DNA from: Chamaecyparis obtusa
Lineage: Eukaryota > Streptophyta > Pinopsida > Cupressales > Cupressaceae
DNA length: 64,000 bases
Direction: 5' to 3'
Assembly: GCA_027943335.1 (NCBI GenBank)
Contig: BSBK01008836.1
Span: 558,001 to 622,000 of the forward strand
In this document: piece by piece, positions 23,331 to 34,428 of the stretch
How the letters are laid out: each line of letters opens with the position of its first letter
Position numbering within the stretch: the stretch's first letter is position 1
The notes under the pieces: model-generated
What the model was told of the DNA's origin: nothing
What the model saw: only the letters and a program-made list of their open reading frames with translations
Databases searched by the model: none
Made by a program: the position numbers and the translations under genes

Positions 23331-25960
23331 TAATCGATAGTGGAGACATCACAATTGACAATCCCCAGAGCAATAATGATCATACAACATTCATAGAACC
23401 ATTTCTGAAACATGGTCAAGAAGTTTCAACTTCTCAGCCTAATATGGGGGCAATAGTCAACTATGCCTACCCTGGAAATAATGATGTCATCAATATGGTT
23501 GAACCATGTCTCTCTGAAAGTTTCAATGTCATCACAATTGTACGAAGAGATAGAGATCATTCCTCAGCTAAAAAAGTTACTCAATCACAAGCTCGAATGC
23601 ATCTGAAAGGACAAATCCCAGATTCATCAAATGTCCCTAAGGTGCCCTTCAATCTTTCATCTGCTTCTAAATAGAAGGCTGCTTCCAAATCTTCCAATCC
23701 AAAGGATACAAGGCCTACATCTTATAGCATTGTTCAACAACTCCAACACACTAATGCAAAAATCTCCATGTTTGAGTTGCTTCGAATATCTCCAGCTCAT
23801 AGAGCCATTCTCGATAAAGCTTTGCTTGGTTCGAATGTTCCTGATGACCTTGATTTAGACAGGTTCCAGACTATGGTTGGACATCTTACATCTCCACAAT
23901 ATATCTCCTTTTCAAAGGAAGATGACAACTCCTTGAGTCACACACATAATCAGCCTTTGCATATAGAAGTCTTGATCCAGAACTGTAGAGTCAAATGTGT
24001 GTTGATAGATGGGGGCACTGGCCTAAACATTTGTTCTTACAGCTTGATCACACAATTGAGATTTTCAGAATTGGCTATTGATCCTAGAAAGAAAATAACT
24101 ATCAAGGCCTATGATGAACAAGAAAGATCTTCTAAAGGTACCATTATCTTACCTATCAGAGTGGGTCCAGTTATCAAAGATACCATCTGTCAAGTGCTTG
24201 ATCTACCTTTGGCCTACAATGTCCTTCTAGGGAGACCATGGATACATGAAATGCAAGCTATTCCTTCTACATACCATCAATGTTTGAAGTTTCCTTATGA
24301 AGGAGTAGAGGTTACTATCCTCGCAGATCTGAATACAACTTGCAACACCTTGAAGGAAAGTGCAGATAAGCTTGTACCTAATAACAAAGAATCTTCCATT
24401 GAACCAACTAAAGAAGCATCCACATCTAAAATGGAAGATCTTGCAAAAGAGGTTAATATCAAAGAAAATGGTATGGGAGAATATACTATCAAACCAGTCT
24501 TATCTTTGACATCTCTCCCTATCTCGCTTAAGTCTTATGGGCAATCTTTGAAACAATCCAAACCAGACTCTAAAGAACCTCTTGAAGCATATAAAAAGAA
24601 TTTTGTAGCAGAACAAGTATCCAAGAAAGAATTTGAAGAGGATGAGGTTGTGCTATCATGGCTGTACAAAGATGAACCTGAATCTCAAGTTGTTCAAACT
24701 GGTGACTCTGCAGTATCCAAACTCCCTTCCAAGTCATATGGTCCAGGAGATAAATTAATAGCTAAGATGGGATATTTAGGTAAAGGACCTCTAGGAATCA
24801 GAGGAGAAGGTCTTGAGGTACCTCTCCCACATACTGGTAGAGAAAATAAAAACAAAGTTGGCTTAGGATTTACAAAGAAACCCTATCACCTCAAAGGTAA
24901 TTATTCCCATGTCATAAAGCAGATCGCACTAGGAGAACCTCTTCTTAAGAAAGAAGAAACAATACCATCAGATAGTGATTCAGATAGCTCAAAACTCATC
25001 CCCTATGAAAAATTGCCTATCGAAATCAAAGACCTTCTTGATGATAAAGATGATCTAATCAAAAGAATTAATGTAGTAGAAACACAAGAACCTACTATCA
25101 ATCAAGAGATAGTTGCAACACAAGAACCATCTAATCTTGAAAAAAATCAAGAAGAGGGAAGTGGTAGTGATTCTGAGATAGATTCTCATGAGTATGAATT
25201 CAAATCAGAATCCGAGGGTAACCCTTCTTGGGGTATTCACCCTGACTTTACTCATGTTGTAAGATTTCCTAGAGATCCTGAATCAGAAGCTGAATCAAAT
25301 GACTACGAATGGGGAGCCATTCCAGAACCAGATGAAGATGACCTTATTACAAAGAAACATGTTGATGTTATTCACCAATATGTACCTAATCCCAATGTGA
25401 GTCTAGAGCGAAATGATGAACCTATCGAGTCTGATCCACCTATAGCTGAATTCAACTCCCACGATGACATTGAGCCTATTCATGAATTGAATGTCTTAAG
25501 TTGTAATATCACCTTTGAACTCAAGCATCAAGTTAGGACCAATGATGACAGATCCATATCCATAAACACTATCTCCCAATCTTTCCCTACTTTGACTATC
25601 CAATATCCAAAACTTATTGATCAAACCTCCACAAATCTGAGCCATGGTATTTATACCTTCTCGAATGACTATGCCCTTTCTTGGTACCTTAATGTAGTTG
25701 AGCCTATGAGTACTTCCATCAGTGAACCGAGCGTCAGCATGACCGAGTCAGACATCAAATATCTTAGTCAGAAAAATAAGAATAAAAAGAAAAAGAAAAA
25801 GAGTTCTGAAGGTGAAAACCACTTTGTGGCAGTCTCAGAACCTACAAAAGTAAAAATAAAAGATGTATCCAAAGGTGAAAACCTCTCTGAGGTGCCTAAG
25901 GATGAGATATTTGATGTCCTTCTGAGTCATTTTACAGGACAGATCTCCAATTCTAATTGA
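23331..25960 (+). pseudogene. Tat protease region with G-patch domain
   Basis: One frame continues from the zinc motif to a TGA at 25958-25960, with an in-frame TAG at 23672-23674. A conserved pre-protease block reads QQLQHTNAKISMFELLRISP (about 23730-23790). The retropepsin-like core (23980-24240) has VLIDGGTGLNI, with the catalytic Asp at 24008-24010, and YNVLLGRPWIHEM. A G-patch follows at about 24734-24875 (MGYLGKGPLGIRGEG ... VGLGF), then a long acidic linker and a lysine-rich tail (KNKNKKKKKKSS). G-patch domains bind nucleic acid and are known after protease in some retroviruses. RT begins in a different frame right after the stop. Confidence 0.85.
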
Positions 25961-27483
25961 GCCCACTCAATCCATCAATTTGGGTACAACAGAGGAACCA
26001 CAATTGGTACATGTAGCACAATCATTATCAGAAGAAGAGAAGCAAAAATTTACAACATTCCTAATAGAGAAGAAGATCAACTTTGCATGGAAATATTCAG
26101 ACATGCCAGGATTGGATCCTAATCTTATAATGCATCATTTATCTATTGCTCCAAATGTCAAACCTGTCAAGCAAAAATTGAGAAAGATGCATCCTCATGT
26201 TGCACTCTTGGTAAAAGCTGAATTAGAGAAGCTCCTAAATGCCAGATTCATCCAAGTTATTGACTATGTAGAGTGGATCTCTAATATTGTACCTATTTCT
26301 AAACCAAATGGGTCAATCAGAGTGTGCACAAACTTTAGAGATGTGAATAGAGCATGCCCTAAGGATGATTTTCCACTACCTAACATTGATATGATAGTGG
26401 ACATGACTGCGGGTTTCGAGATGTATTCCTTAATGGATGGTTTCTCTGGATATAACCAAATAAAAATTGCTCTAGAGGACCAAGAGAAAATTGCTTTCAC
26501 ATGTGCATGGGGCACCTTCTGTTGGAATGTCATGCCATTTGGGCTTAAAAATGCTGGTGCTACATATCAAAGAGCAATGACATCTATTTTCCACGACATG
26601 ATGCATCGAACTATGGAAGATTATGTTGATGATACTTTAGCAAAATCTATGATCAGAACTGAACATCTAAAGGACTTGAGCATGATCCTAGAGAGAATGG
26701 AAAAGTTTAGTCTCCGACTAAATCCTAAGAAGTGTGCTTTTGGTGTCACTTCTGGAAAGCTCTTAGCATACATAGTTTCAAAGAAGGGCATTGAAGTTGA
26801 TCCGGCTAAAGTCAAGGCTATAATAGAGATGCAACCTCCCATGAATATCAGTCAAATGAGGATGTTGCAAGGAAGAGTTCAATCTATCAGAAGATTCATA
26901 TCACAGCTAGCGGACATATCACAGCCTTTTACAAAAACATTACATAAAGGTGTGACCTTTGCATGGAATGAAGAATGTGAGAACAACTTTAACCATATCA
27001 AGAAGTATCTATCAAATCCACCTATCTTGATGCCTCCTATTCATGGGAAGCCATTGATCTTATATGTCTCCACAACAACCACATCATTGGGGGCATTGCT
27101 AGCGCAACATGATGAAGAGAAAAAGGAAAGAGCCATTTATTATATAAGCAGAACATTGGTGGCGTATGAAAAGAACTATTCTATGATTGAGAAAGCTTGT
27201 CTTGCTATGATCTTTGCATCATAGAAACTGAGACACTATATGTTAGCTCATACCATGCATCTAGTAGCAAAAATTGATCCACTAAAATACCTACTAAGCA
27301 AGGCTTCCATCATAGGTAGACTGGCTAAATGGGTCATGCTTCTAAGCGAATTTGACATTGAATATGTTGAAAGAAAAGCTATAAAAGGTCAAGTTATTGC
27401 TGATCAACTAGCAGATGCACCCATGTTTGATGACACACCAATGCAAATGGAATTTCCAGACTCCTCTATTATGCACCTATCTT
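25961..27483 (+). pseudogene. Tat reverse transcriptase and RNase H
   Basis: RT at about 26160-26870 (WISNIVPISKPNGSIRVC, TNFRDVNRACPKDDFPLPN, SLMDGFSGYNQI, MPFGLKNAGATYQRAM), with catalytic YVDD at 26622-26633. The gypsy-type RNase H follows (PLILYVSTTTTSLGALLAQ, AIYYISRTLVAYEKNYS). An in-frame TAG at 27222-27224 interrupts it, and reading resumes with KLRHYMLAHTMHLVAKIDPL and LAKWVMLLSEFDIEY. The start lies in a new frame next to the end of the protease ORF. It would make cDNA in particles; the stop makes this copy inactive. Confidence 0.9.
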
Positions 27484-27960
27484 CTAGAGAATGGCAATTG
27501 TTCTTTGATGGCTCCTATACATAGAATGGATCTGGAGCAGGCATATTGTTCATAACTCCTCAAGGATACTCCATCCCAAAAGCATTCAGACTAAAGTTCC
27601 CCTGCACAAATAATATTGCAGAATATGAAGCCCTTTTGAATGGTATGAAAATAGCGATTGAATGGAGAGTAACAGAGCTACACATTCATGGAGACTCTCA
27701 ACTTGTTATTCATCAAGTCAATGATGTGTACCAAACTAAAGATGGAAAACTCATTCCTTACAAGAGAATGGTAGATGATCTTAAGAAATATTTCATATCT
27801 ATCACATTTGAGAAAATTCCTAGAACGAAGAACAAGGCTGAGATGCAATGGCAAAACTATCTACTTTATTACAGCAGCCTGAACATGAGCTACGCTATGA
27901 GTTCCTGGTGGAAGCACTATCTTATCCTGCATATGACTCCCCTAAAACCCGCATGATCTG
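27484..27960 (+). pseudogene. Tat second (archaeal-like) RNase H
   Basis: WQLFFDGSYT, a stop at 27522-27524, then NGSGAGILF, NNIAEYEALLNGMKIAI and HGDSQLVIHQV. The D-E-D spacing fits the extra RNase H found in Tat/Ogre elements. A frameshift lies near 27838; beyond it the frame that continues reads LLQQPEHELRYEFLVEALSY. Confidence 0.85.
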
Positions 27961-28079
27961 CATTGTTGTTGGTCATGATTCATCCAGATACAAAGACCTC
28001 TTTTCCTATCTCTAAGACCAAATCATTCCCGATACCTTCAACCGCCATGAAAAGAGATACCTTATCCGTAATGCCTCCT

Positions 28080-29241
28080 GATATGTCATCATTGGTCACG
28101 ATCTATACAAATGAGGTCTAGATGGTACGCTACTTAGATGTTTAGAATGGGAAGAGTCTCAACGTGCATTAGAGGAAGTCCATGATGGTATTTGTTGGTC
28201 ACACTCAAATGGTTTAACACTAGCTTGAAAACTTATTAGGGCTGGGTACTACTGGCCTAAAATGGAGAAAGAGGCCATCAAATTTGCTAAGAATTGTCAA
28301 AAGTGTCAAGTACATGCCAACCTAATTCATGCTCCAGGGAGGGATCTAATCCCCTTTACAACACAATGGCCTTTCCATCAATGGGCATTTGATCTTATCA
28401 AGATGATTCATCCTCATTCTTCTAACGGACATACCCATATAATCACAGCCATAAATTATTTTACAAAATGGGTAGAAGCGGTCCCTTTGACACAAGCAAT
28501 GGGAAAGTAGATATCGATGTTCATCTTAAACTATATCATATGCAGATATGGGATCCCTCATTCCATAATCACAGATAATGGTGGGCAATTCAAGAATAAA
28601 GACCTAGATAATCTATGTGCCAAATTCAAGATCACCCAACATTGGTCTTCTATCTACTATCCACAAGGGAATGGCCAAGAAGAGGCTTCCAACAAAAATC
28701 TATTGAAGATCTTGCACAGAATAGTAAACAAAACCGGTAGAGACTGGCATCTCATGATTAATCCAGCTCTATGGGCCTATAGAAAAAGTATCCGAATGCC
28801 TACAGGGGCTACACTTTTCACTTTAGTTTATGGGTTTGAGACAGTACTACCTATTGAGGTTGAAATCCCATCACTAAGAATCAAAATGCATGGTCTAGTA
28901 ACTGATGATGACTACAGAGTGTCTAGGTTGCAAGAACTTGAACTACTAGATGAGCGCAGACAAGCAACATATGATCATCTCAAAGTATATCAGAAGAGAA
29001 TGTCTAGAGGCTACAACAAGAAAGTCAGACACAAAGAATTTCAGGTTGCGATCTAGTTTTGAGAGAGAATCCTAAAAATCAATCACATCGAGAATGCAAG
29101 GGGAAGTTTGAACCCAATTGGCTGGGTCCCTTTGTAATCACTACTACTTTTGACTCTAGTGCCTAGCCACTCTCAATGACTGAAGGAGAACAGCTCCGAG
29201 AACCAATCAATGTTCTCCATCTGAAGAAATTCTATGCCTAA
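28080..29241 (+). pseudogene. Tat integrase (broken)
   Basis: A decayed N-terminal zinc region precedes EKEAIKFAKNCQKCQVHAN (28262 on). The catalytic core carries D in WAFDLIKMIHP, D in IITDNGGQFKNKDL (about 28560-28600) and E in PQGNGQEEASNKN. A stop at 28508-28510 and another near 29054-29056 interrupt it; the C-terminus ends LHLKKFYA at 29241. The enzyme inserts the cDNA. The 5-bp target duplication on this copy fits that activity supplied by a parent or helper. Confidence 0.87.
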
Positions 29242-30288
29242 GGCATTCAGTCTATGGTAAAATGTCCTAAAAAAAATCTTAAAAAATTGAAAAATATCAA
29301 AAATGAAAAAAAATTGAAAAATGAAAAAAAAAGAAAGAAAAAGTGCCTTGGTGAAAACTTGGAAACAGGCGCCTTGGTAGCAAAAATAGAATCTCTGCCA
29401 AGATGGTGAAAACCCAGCAAACAGGCACCACTTGTTTCAAAATGCTCCATCTATCAGTGCAATCTTGGTCTTTCCCAGCTTTTAGTCTTGCTTTAGTTTG
29501 TACATATCTCTTGGTTTGTTTTTGCATTTCCAATTTTCAATAAGTCAGTTTGTCCACCAATTTGCTCAAGTGTCTGTATCCTATCAATGTTCAAACTTGG
29601 GGGCAATCAATGTCATATCCTATGGTCTCTGGTGTATCTTAGATGTATCATATCTAGTCAGAGTCATTTTGAAGCTTCATGTGAGTCAGTCAGTCAGTCT
29701 TGTCTCCATAAAGGATTTTGCATCTACAACAACGCAATCAAACATCAAACAACAAACTGAAAACAATCTATGCTTTTTTTACATGCTTTTATCTCCTTGT
29801 ATGCTTACTGATTCGCATTGAGATTTTTGCATATTGTGTCCCTTTGAGCTCTTCGATGATGTCCTTTATAGGATTTAGAGAGTGATGACTGGGGGCATAA
29901 TCTTTTCTTTGTTTTCTGCTTGTATGTGAAAATCTAAATAACTTTGGAAATTCTAAATTGAAATGGTGTCTGACTGTAAGAGCCTCTATCTTGAATTGGA
30001 TGGCCATGCGTACCTTGACCATTGATACCCAAAAAATTCAAGGAATTTTGATCTAACTATTGTCTTTTTGAGTGAGTTCTTTCTCCTACTGTGAAACATG
30101 ATCTTACATAAGGATGTGAATGATAAAGGGTCACTACGGGTAATTCACACTGGATTTAGAATGATCTCTTAACCGTTTGATGTGTATGTTAAACGTAAAT
30201 TGCTATATCAAAATGGACATGATATTCAGGTCATCCTGGCATTTGTGCCTTGGTGCTTATATCTAATCCGACATTCCGAAAATAAGAC

Positions 30289-30418
30289 CAATATTCATAT
30301 GTCCATGGTTGTTTGACCAGTGGGTGTTGTATTGGTTCTTGAGCATTACAAATCAATATTCATATGTCTATGGTTTCATAGCTAGTGGGCATTGTATTGA
30401 TTTATCCGGTTACCTAAA
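30289..30418 (+). repeat. Two-copy tandem repeat of about 65 bp
   Basis: Both copies start CAATATTCATATGTC (30289 and 30354) and end with a GT(A)TTGGTT/GTATTGATTT phrase. They differ by a few substitutions. No function is suggested. Confidence 0.7.
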
Positions 30419-31531
30419 AGTTCAATGATGATAACAAATCAACACATGATCAGTGACTAGGTCCTAGGTCTTAGGTTGCATTTCATTTTGCATGTCTCTT
30501 TGCATTTTGCATGTTGCATGATCTCACAATGGCTAAACGAACTTCAATGCTTAAACAATTCTCCACTCGCATCTTCAAATCTAATAAGAGCTGAATCTCA
30601 CACGAAGGTTCCTCCAACGAAACAACAAGTAGAATCATTTTTCGGGATCAAAATCAAAATTCGAGATCATTTATTATGTCAAAATCATGATTTAAAATTT
30701 TGGGCCCAGGACAGTCTATTGCTTGCATATTCGACCTTCGATCATCACAAAAATCCATAATTCAACTTAATTGATTATCTTACATCAAACTATCAAAATT
30801 TTAACTTGGTCAACTATGGTCAACTCATAGTTTCACCTAGTTAAACTTGGTCGTCTGGACCTCTAAATGATGTAGAATACATTCCTGGACGTGTTTAACC
30901 ACTTCTCAAATCAATTAACATGCTTCTAAACTATCAACGCTGACTTTTCTTGTCAGATTTCAATTTCAATCCCGAAGGGGGCATGGTATTGCACATCATT
31001 CAAGTCTGTAAAAATTTCTATCAATATCTTTCATTAGTGATCAAGACAAACAATCACGTCTAGTTACTGATTCATCAAAAAAGAGCTCATCGCTCAGGGC
31101 AAATCTATCATCACTTAGGGCATATCAGATTCATCAAGATCCATATCAATCTGGTATTCTCCTAATCTTGTAATCTGTATCAGCTTTTTGCAACCATCGG
31201 TTCATCAGTGTTATTTCTTCTGTTCTTCGGCAACTTAAGGGTTCGGATGTGATACCTACTAGTTCTGCTAAGACAATCGAGTCTAGAACCGGTCACTCAC
31301 TTCTTCGCAATCATAAGGTTTAGAATCAGGCATTTTGACATTTTTTTTTTCGCAATCCTCGGTTCATCGTAGCTACAGTGAACATTATCTTTGGTCATTC
31401 AGGACCTATTATCTTCATATCAAATCAATATCAATCAGCTTTTGTCTCATATCAATTATCAATTTCGAATCAGTTTCATATCTCTATCAAACACAGACTG
31501 TCTTTGAACCACTGCGCTTCGCACAGTAATT

Positions 31532-31546
31532 CAAAGAGGGGCAAAA
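31532..31546 (+). promoter_or_regulatory. Tat polypurine tract
   Basis: CAAAGAGGGGCAAAA sits immediately before the 3' LTR start TGTAATACC. It is identical to the tract at 1722-1736. Confidence 0.85.
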
Positions 31547-32816
31547 TGTAATACCCCAAAAATGGGCTATAAGTTCATTAACCTCCTACATCTACAAATC
31601 GAACGAAATCAACATCGAAGTCCTAATCTAAGGCACATCTAAACATCATCGAATCATAATTGATTATCTTAAATTCTGCATCGGGGAATATTCCTAGCAA
31701 TATTCCTAATTATCTTAATTATCTTTAATTTAATGATTATTTGGCGATAAATCACATTTATCCTAAGTTTGATTAATTGAATATTTTCATATTTAATTAA
31801 TTAGATTTAATATCTTGCCACTTAATTGTGTAATTAAATTTAATTCTATCTATTATTAATTGTATTATTTAATTTTGACAATAAATCCAATATCCTATGA
31901 ATAATTGATTAAATTTTTATTTAATTAATTAAAGCAAGTTGTCATTATTTAATCATATAGTTTTTAATAAAAGTTTGATTAAATAATTGATTAACCCATA
32001 AATCAATTATTTATTTTAAAAAATCAGTTAAGTTGAGCATAAATCACTTTATTTATTTAATTAATTCATAATTATTATGCACATTCAAAAGAAACAGTTA
32101 AACTCCAAATTAGAAAATCAATGCAAAGTGTTGACTTTTTAGAACTCAACATCCTTTTGGAGTTCAAAAAGCTGATCTAAACTCTAATTTGAGTTAAAAT
32201 TCTATTTTTGCATGATTTGCATGTTTTTGTGAATTAAATTATTTTTATTATCAGATAACTCAAAAATCAAGCTGAGTTAATTTGAGTGATTTATGGCTTT
32301 TATCCATGCACCTCTAAAGCCCTAGATTTCTATAAAATTAAAGCCTCAGCTCATCTCAAAGCATCTCATATTTTTGCACAATCACGTTGGAGAATTGGAA
32401 TTTGGAGAATCAAAGCTTCTTGCGAATCAAGGCTATTGTGAGATCAATTTGTTTTTTTTTACATTCATTTAGATTTTTTTTCATATCATTGTTAGATCAT
32501 TTTAGCAGATCAATTTTATATAGATTAGATTTCATATCAAGTTTTTATCATTCTTATTGCATAGAAAATCCAAAAAAATAGCTTAATTGCATTCAATTCA
32601 TATCTAGATCAATTGCATTCAAATCCTTCATTTAGGTGTCGTCTAGGTCATTGATCTCGATAACAATCTGAGAACATCAATCTCGCACCTACTAGAAGGC
32701 AGTAAATCGCCTGGTTAGTTTAGCTTTCAATTCATTGCACGATTTCATTTTTGCTAACCTCTAATGTTTTATTGAAGTGTTGTGTCTACAGATCAGGTAC
32801 AATTTTCACACACACA
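31547..32816 (+). repeat. Tat 3' LTR
   Basis: 1,270 bp, about 1.3% different from the 5' copy by eye. Ends in CACACACACA, followed by target duplication AATAT at 32817-32821. Confidence 0.92.
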
Positions 32817-32821
32817 AATAT

Positions 32822-33475
32822 CACCTCAACTGTGATGTATCTCTGCTCTGAATTGCTTAGTTAGCCTATTCTGATTCTACTCAATCTAATCTCCTCTATA
32901 CTCTATTCTGCTCTATTAACTGATAGTCTTGAAGTTAGGCAAGTGCTTCAAGTGCTCCTTAATTCATATATCAGTTCACACCACAAATGATGTAAACATA
33001 CATTTATATAGAAAACTTCTTTTGCCGCTTTAACAAAATTAGGTTACAAATCTTAGACAAAAACCTAAGATCTACGATGTACAAAAATGACCTAGATCAA
33101 ACTATTACAAAAGATATACATTGCATTAAATAAAGATCATGACATTAAATGTTCCTCGATCTTGGTAAAATGTTTTTAGATCCGTTGTAACCATTTGCAT
33201 AGAAGAATGTGCCATTTCTGATTACTATGCCATTTCTTGTGTTCATTGGTAAACATTGTATAAACTACTCGGTGTATATTGCTGCTCGGTGTTTATTGTC
33301 ACTCAGTGTCGGTGTCTGCTAATGCTTGGTAAACTATTTGATGCTCAGTGTACAAGCTTAACTGACTGGTCTATTTTTTTTCTAGTTACCGATTAGCTAA
33401 ATATAAGTGACCGACCGATATGTATGATAACCTTTGATACTAATGACAACCTTTAATGCTCAAATAGAGATAACA
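32822..33475 (-). repeat. NA-1 5' LTR, remaining part
   Basis: Continues the LTR interrupted at 17632 and matches 10518-11171. In minus orientation its outer end is TGTTATCTC. Followed by target duplication CTCCC (33476-33480) and then the last 24 bases of copia A's LTR. Confidence 0.87.
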
Positions 33476-33504
33476 CTCCCAGTTATCCTAAAATCATTCT
33501 AACA

Positions 33505-33924
33505 TGTACTAGTGTCTAGGTCTTGTTCTTTTCTATTTTCTCAATTTCTTCAATCATGGATTAAATCCAATCTTCATTCTCTAAAGCATCTTTCACCAAT
33601 TTGAGATCAAATTCACATAATAAGAATGTCTGATTTGTCAACTTATTTCTTGTCATGACTCCTAAATCTTTTGCACCAATGATTTGATCTAGTTTATGAT
33701 GTCTTCTCACATATTTTACTAATGTAGGCTCTGGTTTCCTTTCTTCTTGTTCTTGTTCTTCAGGCTCATCAAGAAAAATCATTTCAGGTTCATTTTGTAT
33801 GTTTGCTTCCTCTTCTGATTGCTTAGTAGTTTCCTCCTTATGCTCGACATCTTATTGCTGTAACTCAGCAAAGTCTTGTTGTCACTTGACAACTTTGTTC
33901 TCTAGTTCAGGTAAATTTTTGGAC
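33505..33924 (-). pseudogene. Copia C fragment: integrase-RT linker
   Basis: Minus-strand reading (33782-33561) MIFLDEPEEQEQEERKPEPT, then LVKYVRRHHKLDQIIGAKDL and LKLVKDALENEDWI, matches the region before RT in copia B ([31 protein letters not shown]) and in copia A. It is cut on the left by the end of copia A (TGTAC at 33505-33509) and on the right by copia B (target duplication TCTCC at 33925-33929). Copia C continues at 42407. Confidence 0.82.
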
Positions 33925-34019
33925 TCTCCTATTGGAAACAATTGTCTGAAGGAAATTGCTACTCAATTATGTATTGTCTTTGATGTCACACAATGTCATA
34001 GTCCGCAGCAACCAGTTAC

Positions 34020-34362
34020 TACCGAGCTCAGTCGGTCTACCAGACAGGAATATTAGTGCTTACCGAGTCCACTCGGTTATCGAAGAAAAGCAGTGTCTAC
34101 CGAGTTCACTCGGTTGCCAAAGAAAATTTAGTATTTACCGAGCTCACTCGGTTATCGAGAAAATTTATTTTTTACCGAGTTCAGTCGGTCATCGAAGGAA
34201 AAGTTAGTGTTTACCGAGTTCAGTCGGTCATCTAAGGAAAAGTTAGTGTTTACCGAGTTCAGTCGGTTATCGAAGGTAAAAGATTATCGGTGTTTACCGA
34301 GTTCCCTCGGTCTCCAAAAGATTATAGAAAGTTATGGTCACCGAGCACTGTCGGCCCTTGAA
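34020..34362 (+). repeat. Array of nine palindromic ACCGAG...CTCGGT units in copia B U3
   Basis: Nine units of about 37-44 bp, most starting TACCGAGTTCA(C/G)TCGGT, a short inverted repeat, followed by an AAG-rich spacer often ending GTTAGTGTT. Units vary by point changes, and the last ones are degenerate (ACCGAGCACTGTCGG). The 3' LTR has the same array at 41243-41582. By position it would be a U3 enhancer or protein-binding array. Confidence 0.85.
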
Positions 34363-34428
34363 AGATTTTTGCAAATAGAGTTTGCTTATTTCAGCCGACT
34401 GTTATACTAAATAATGTCGATTTGACAA

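Larger units (their letters stand above)
29242..31546 (+). other. Tat 3' non-coding region
   Basis: About 2.3 kb with no convincing gene. It contains an A-rich tract (29266-29343), GGGGGCA words near 29597, 29888 and 30973, and a 65-bp tandem duplication (listed separately). It ends in the PPT before the 3' LTR. Short ORFs here have no known domain. Confidence 0.65.
17633..32816 (+). mobile_element. Tat-lineage Ty3/gypsy retrotransposon, 15.2 kb, recent but defective
   Basis: Two LTRs of 1,267 and 1,270 bp, starting TGTAATACCCC and ending CACACACA, flanked by target duplication AATAT (17628-17632, 32817-32821) inside the NA-1 LTR. Interior order: PBS, 2.9-kb leader, Gag, protease, G-patch, RT, RNase H, second RNase H, integrase, 2.3-kb non-coding 3' region, PPT. 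RT before integrase is the gypsy order, and the second RNase H marks the Tat/Ogre group. By eye the LTRs differ at about 16 sites plus two small indels (roughly 1.3%), so the insertion is young, yet the polyprotein has many stops. Confidence 0.93.
9943..33475 (-). mobile_element. NA-1: non-autonomous LTR retrotransposon with gag and a large non-pol ORF
   Basis: Copia-style LTRs lie at 9943-11171 (3') and 17062-17632 + 32822-33475 (5', split by the Tat element). The target duplication CTCTC / CTCCC (9938-9942, 33476-33480; one mismatch) places it inside copia A's LTR. Minus-strand order is 5' LTR, initiator-Met primer site, Gag, a spacer with a TATA box, ORF2, PPT, 3' LTR. There is no protease, integrase, RT or RNase H. 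Without the Tat insertion it is about 8.34 kb. It is a relative of NA-2. Confidence 0.82.
2904..33504 (+). mobile_element. Copia A: decayed Ty1/copia element, 5' truncated, with nested insertions
   Basis: Runs from its leader (5' LTR and primer site missing) through gag, protease, integrase, RT and RNase H to a 3' LTR (8394-9942 plus 33481-33504). It is interrupted by a solo LTR at 6587-7309 and by element NA-1 (itself carrying the Tat element) from 9943 to 33475. At its right end, LTR sequence ending CTAACA meets minus-strand copia C sequence, so A inserted into C. The coding part is close in sequence to C, apparently the same family in the opposite orientation. Confidence 0.8.

Noticed and set aside
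34020..34362. CRISPR-like regular repeats
   Set aside because: Units are imperfect, spacers are themselves similar, the array is inside a plant LTR and present in both LTR copies.
33956..34410. ORFs with repeated VFTEFSRSSKEK-like units, resembling a repeat protein
   Set aside because: They read through the palindromic array of the copia B LTR, recur in the 3' LTR, lie upstream of the TATA box, and show no start context or domain.
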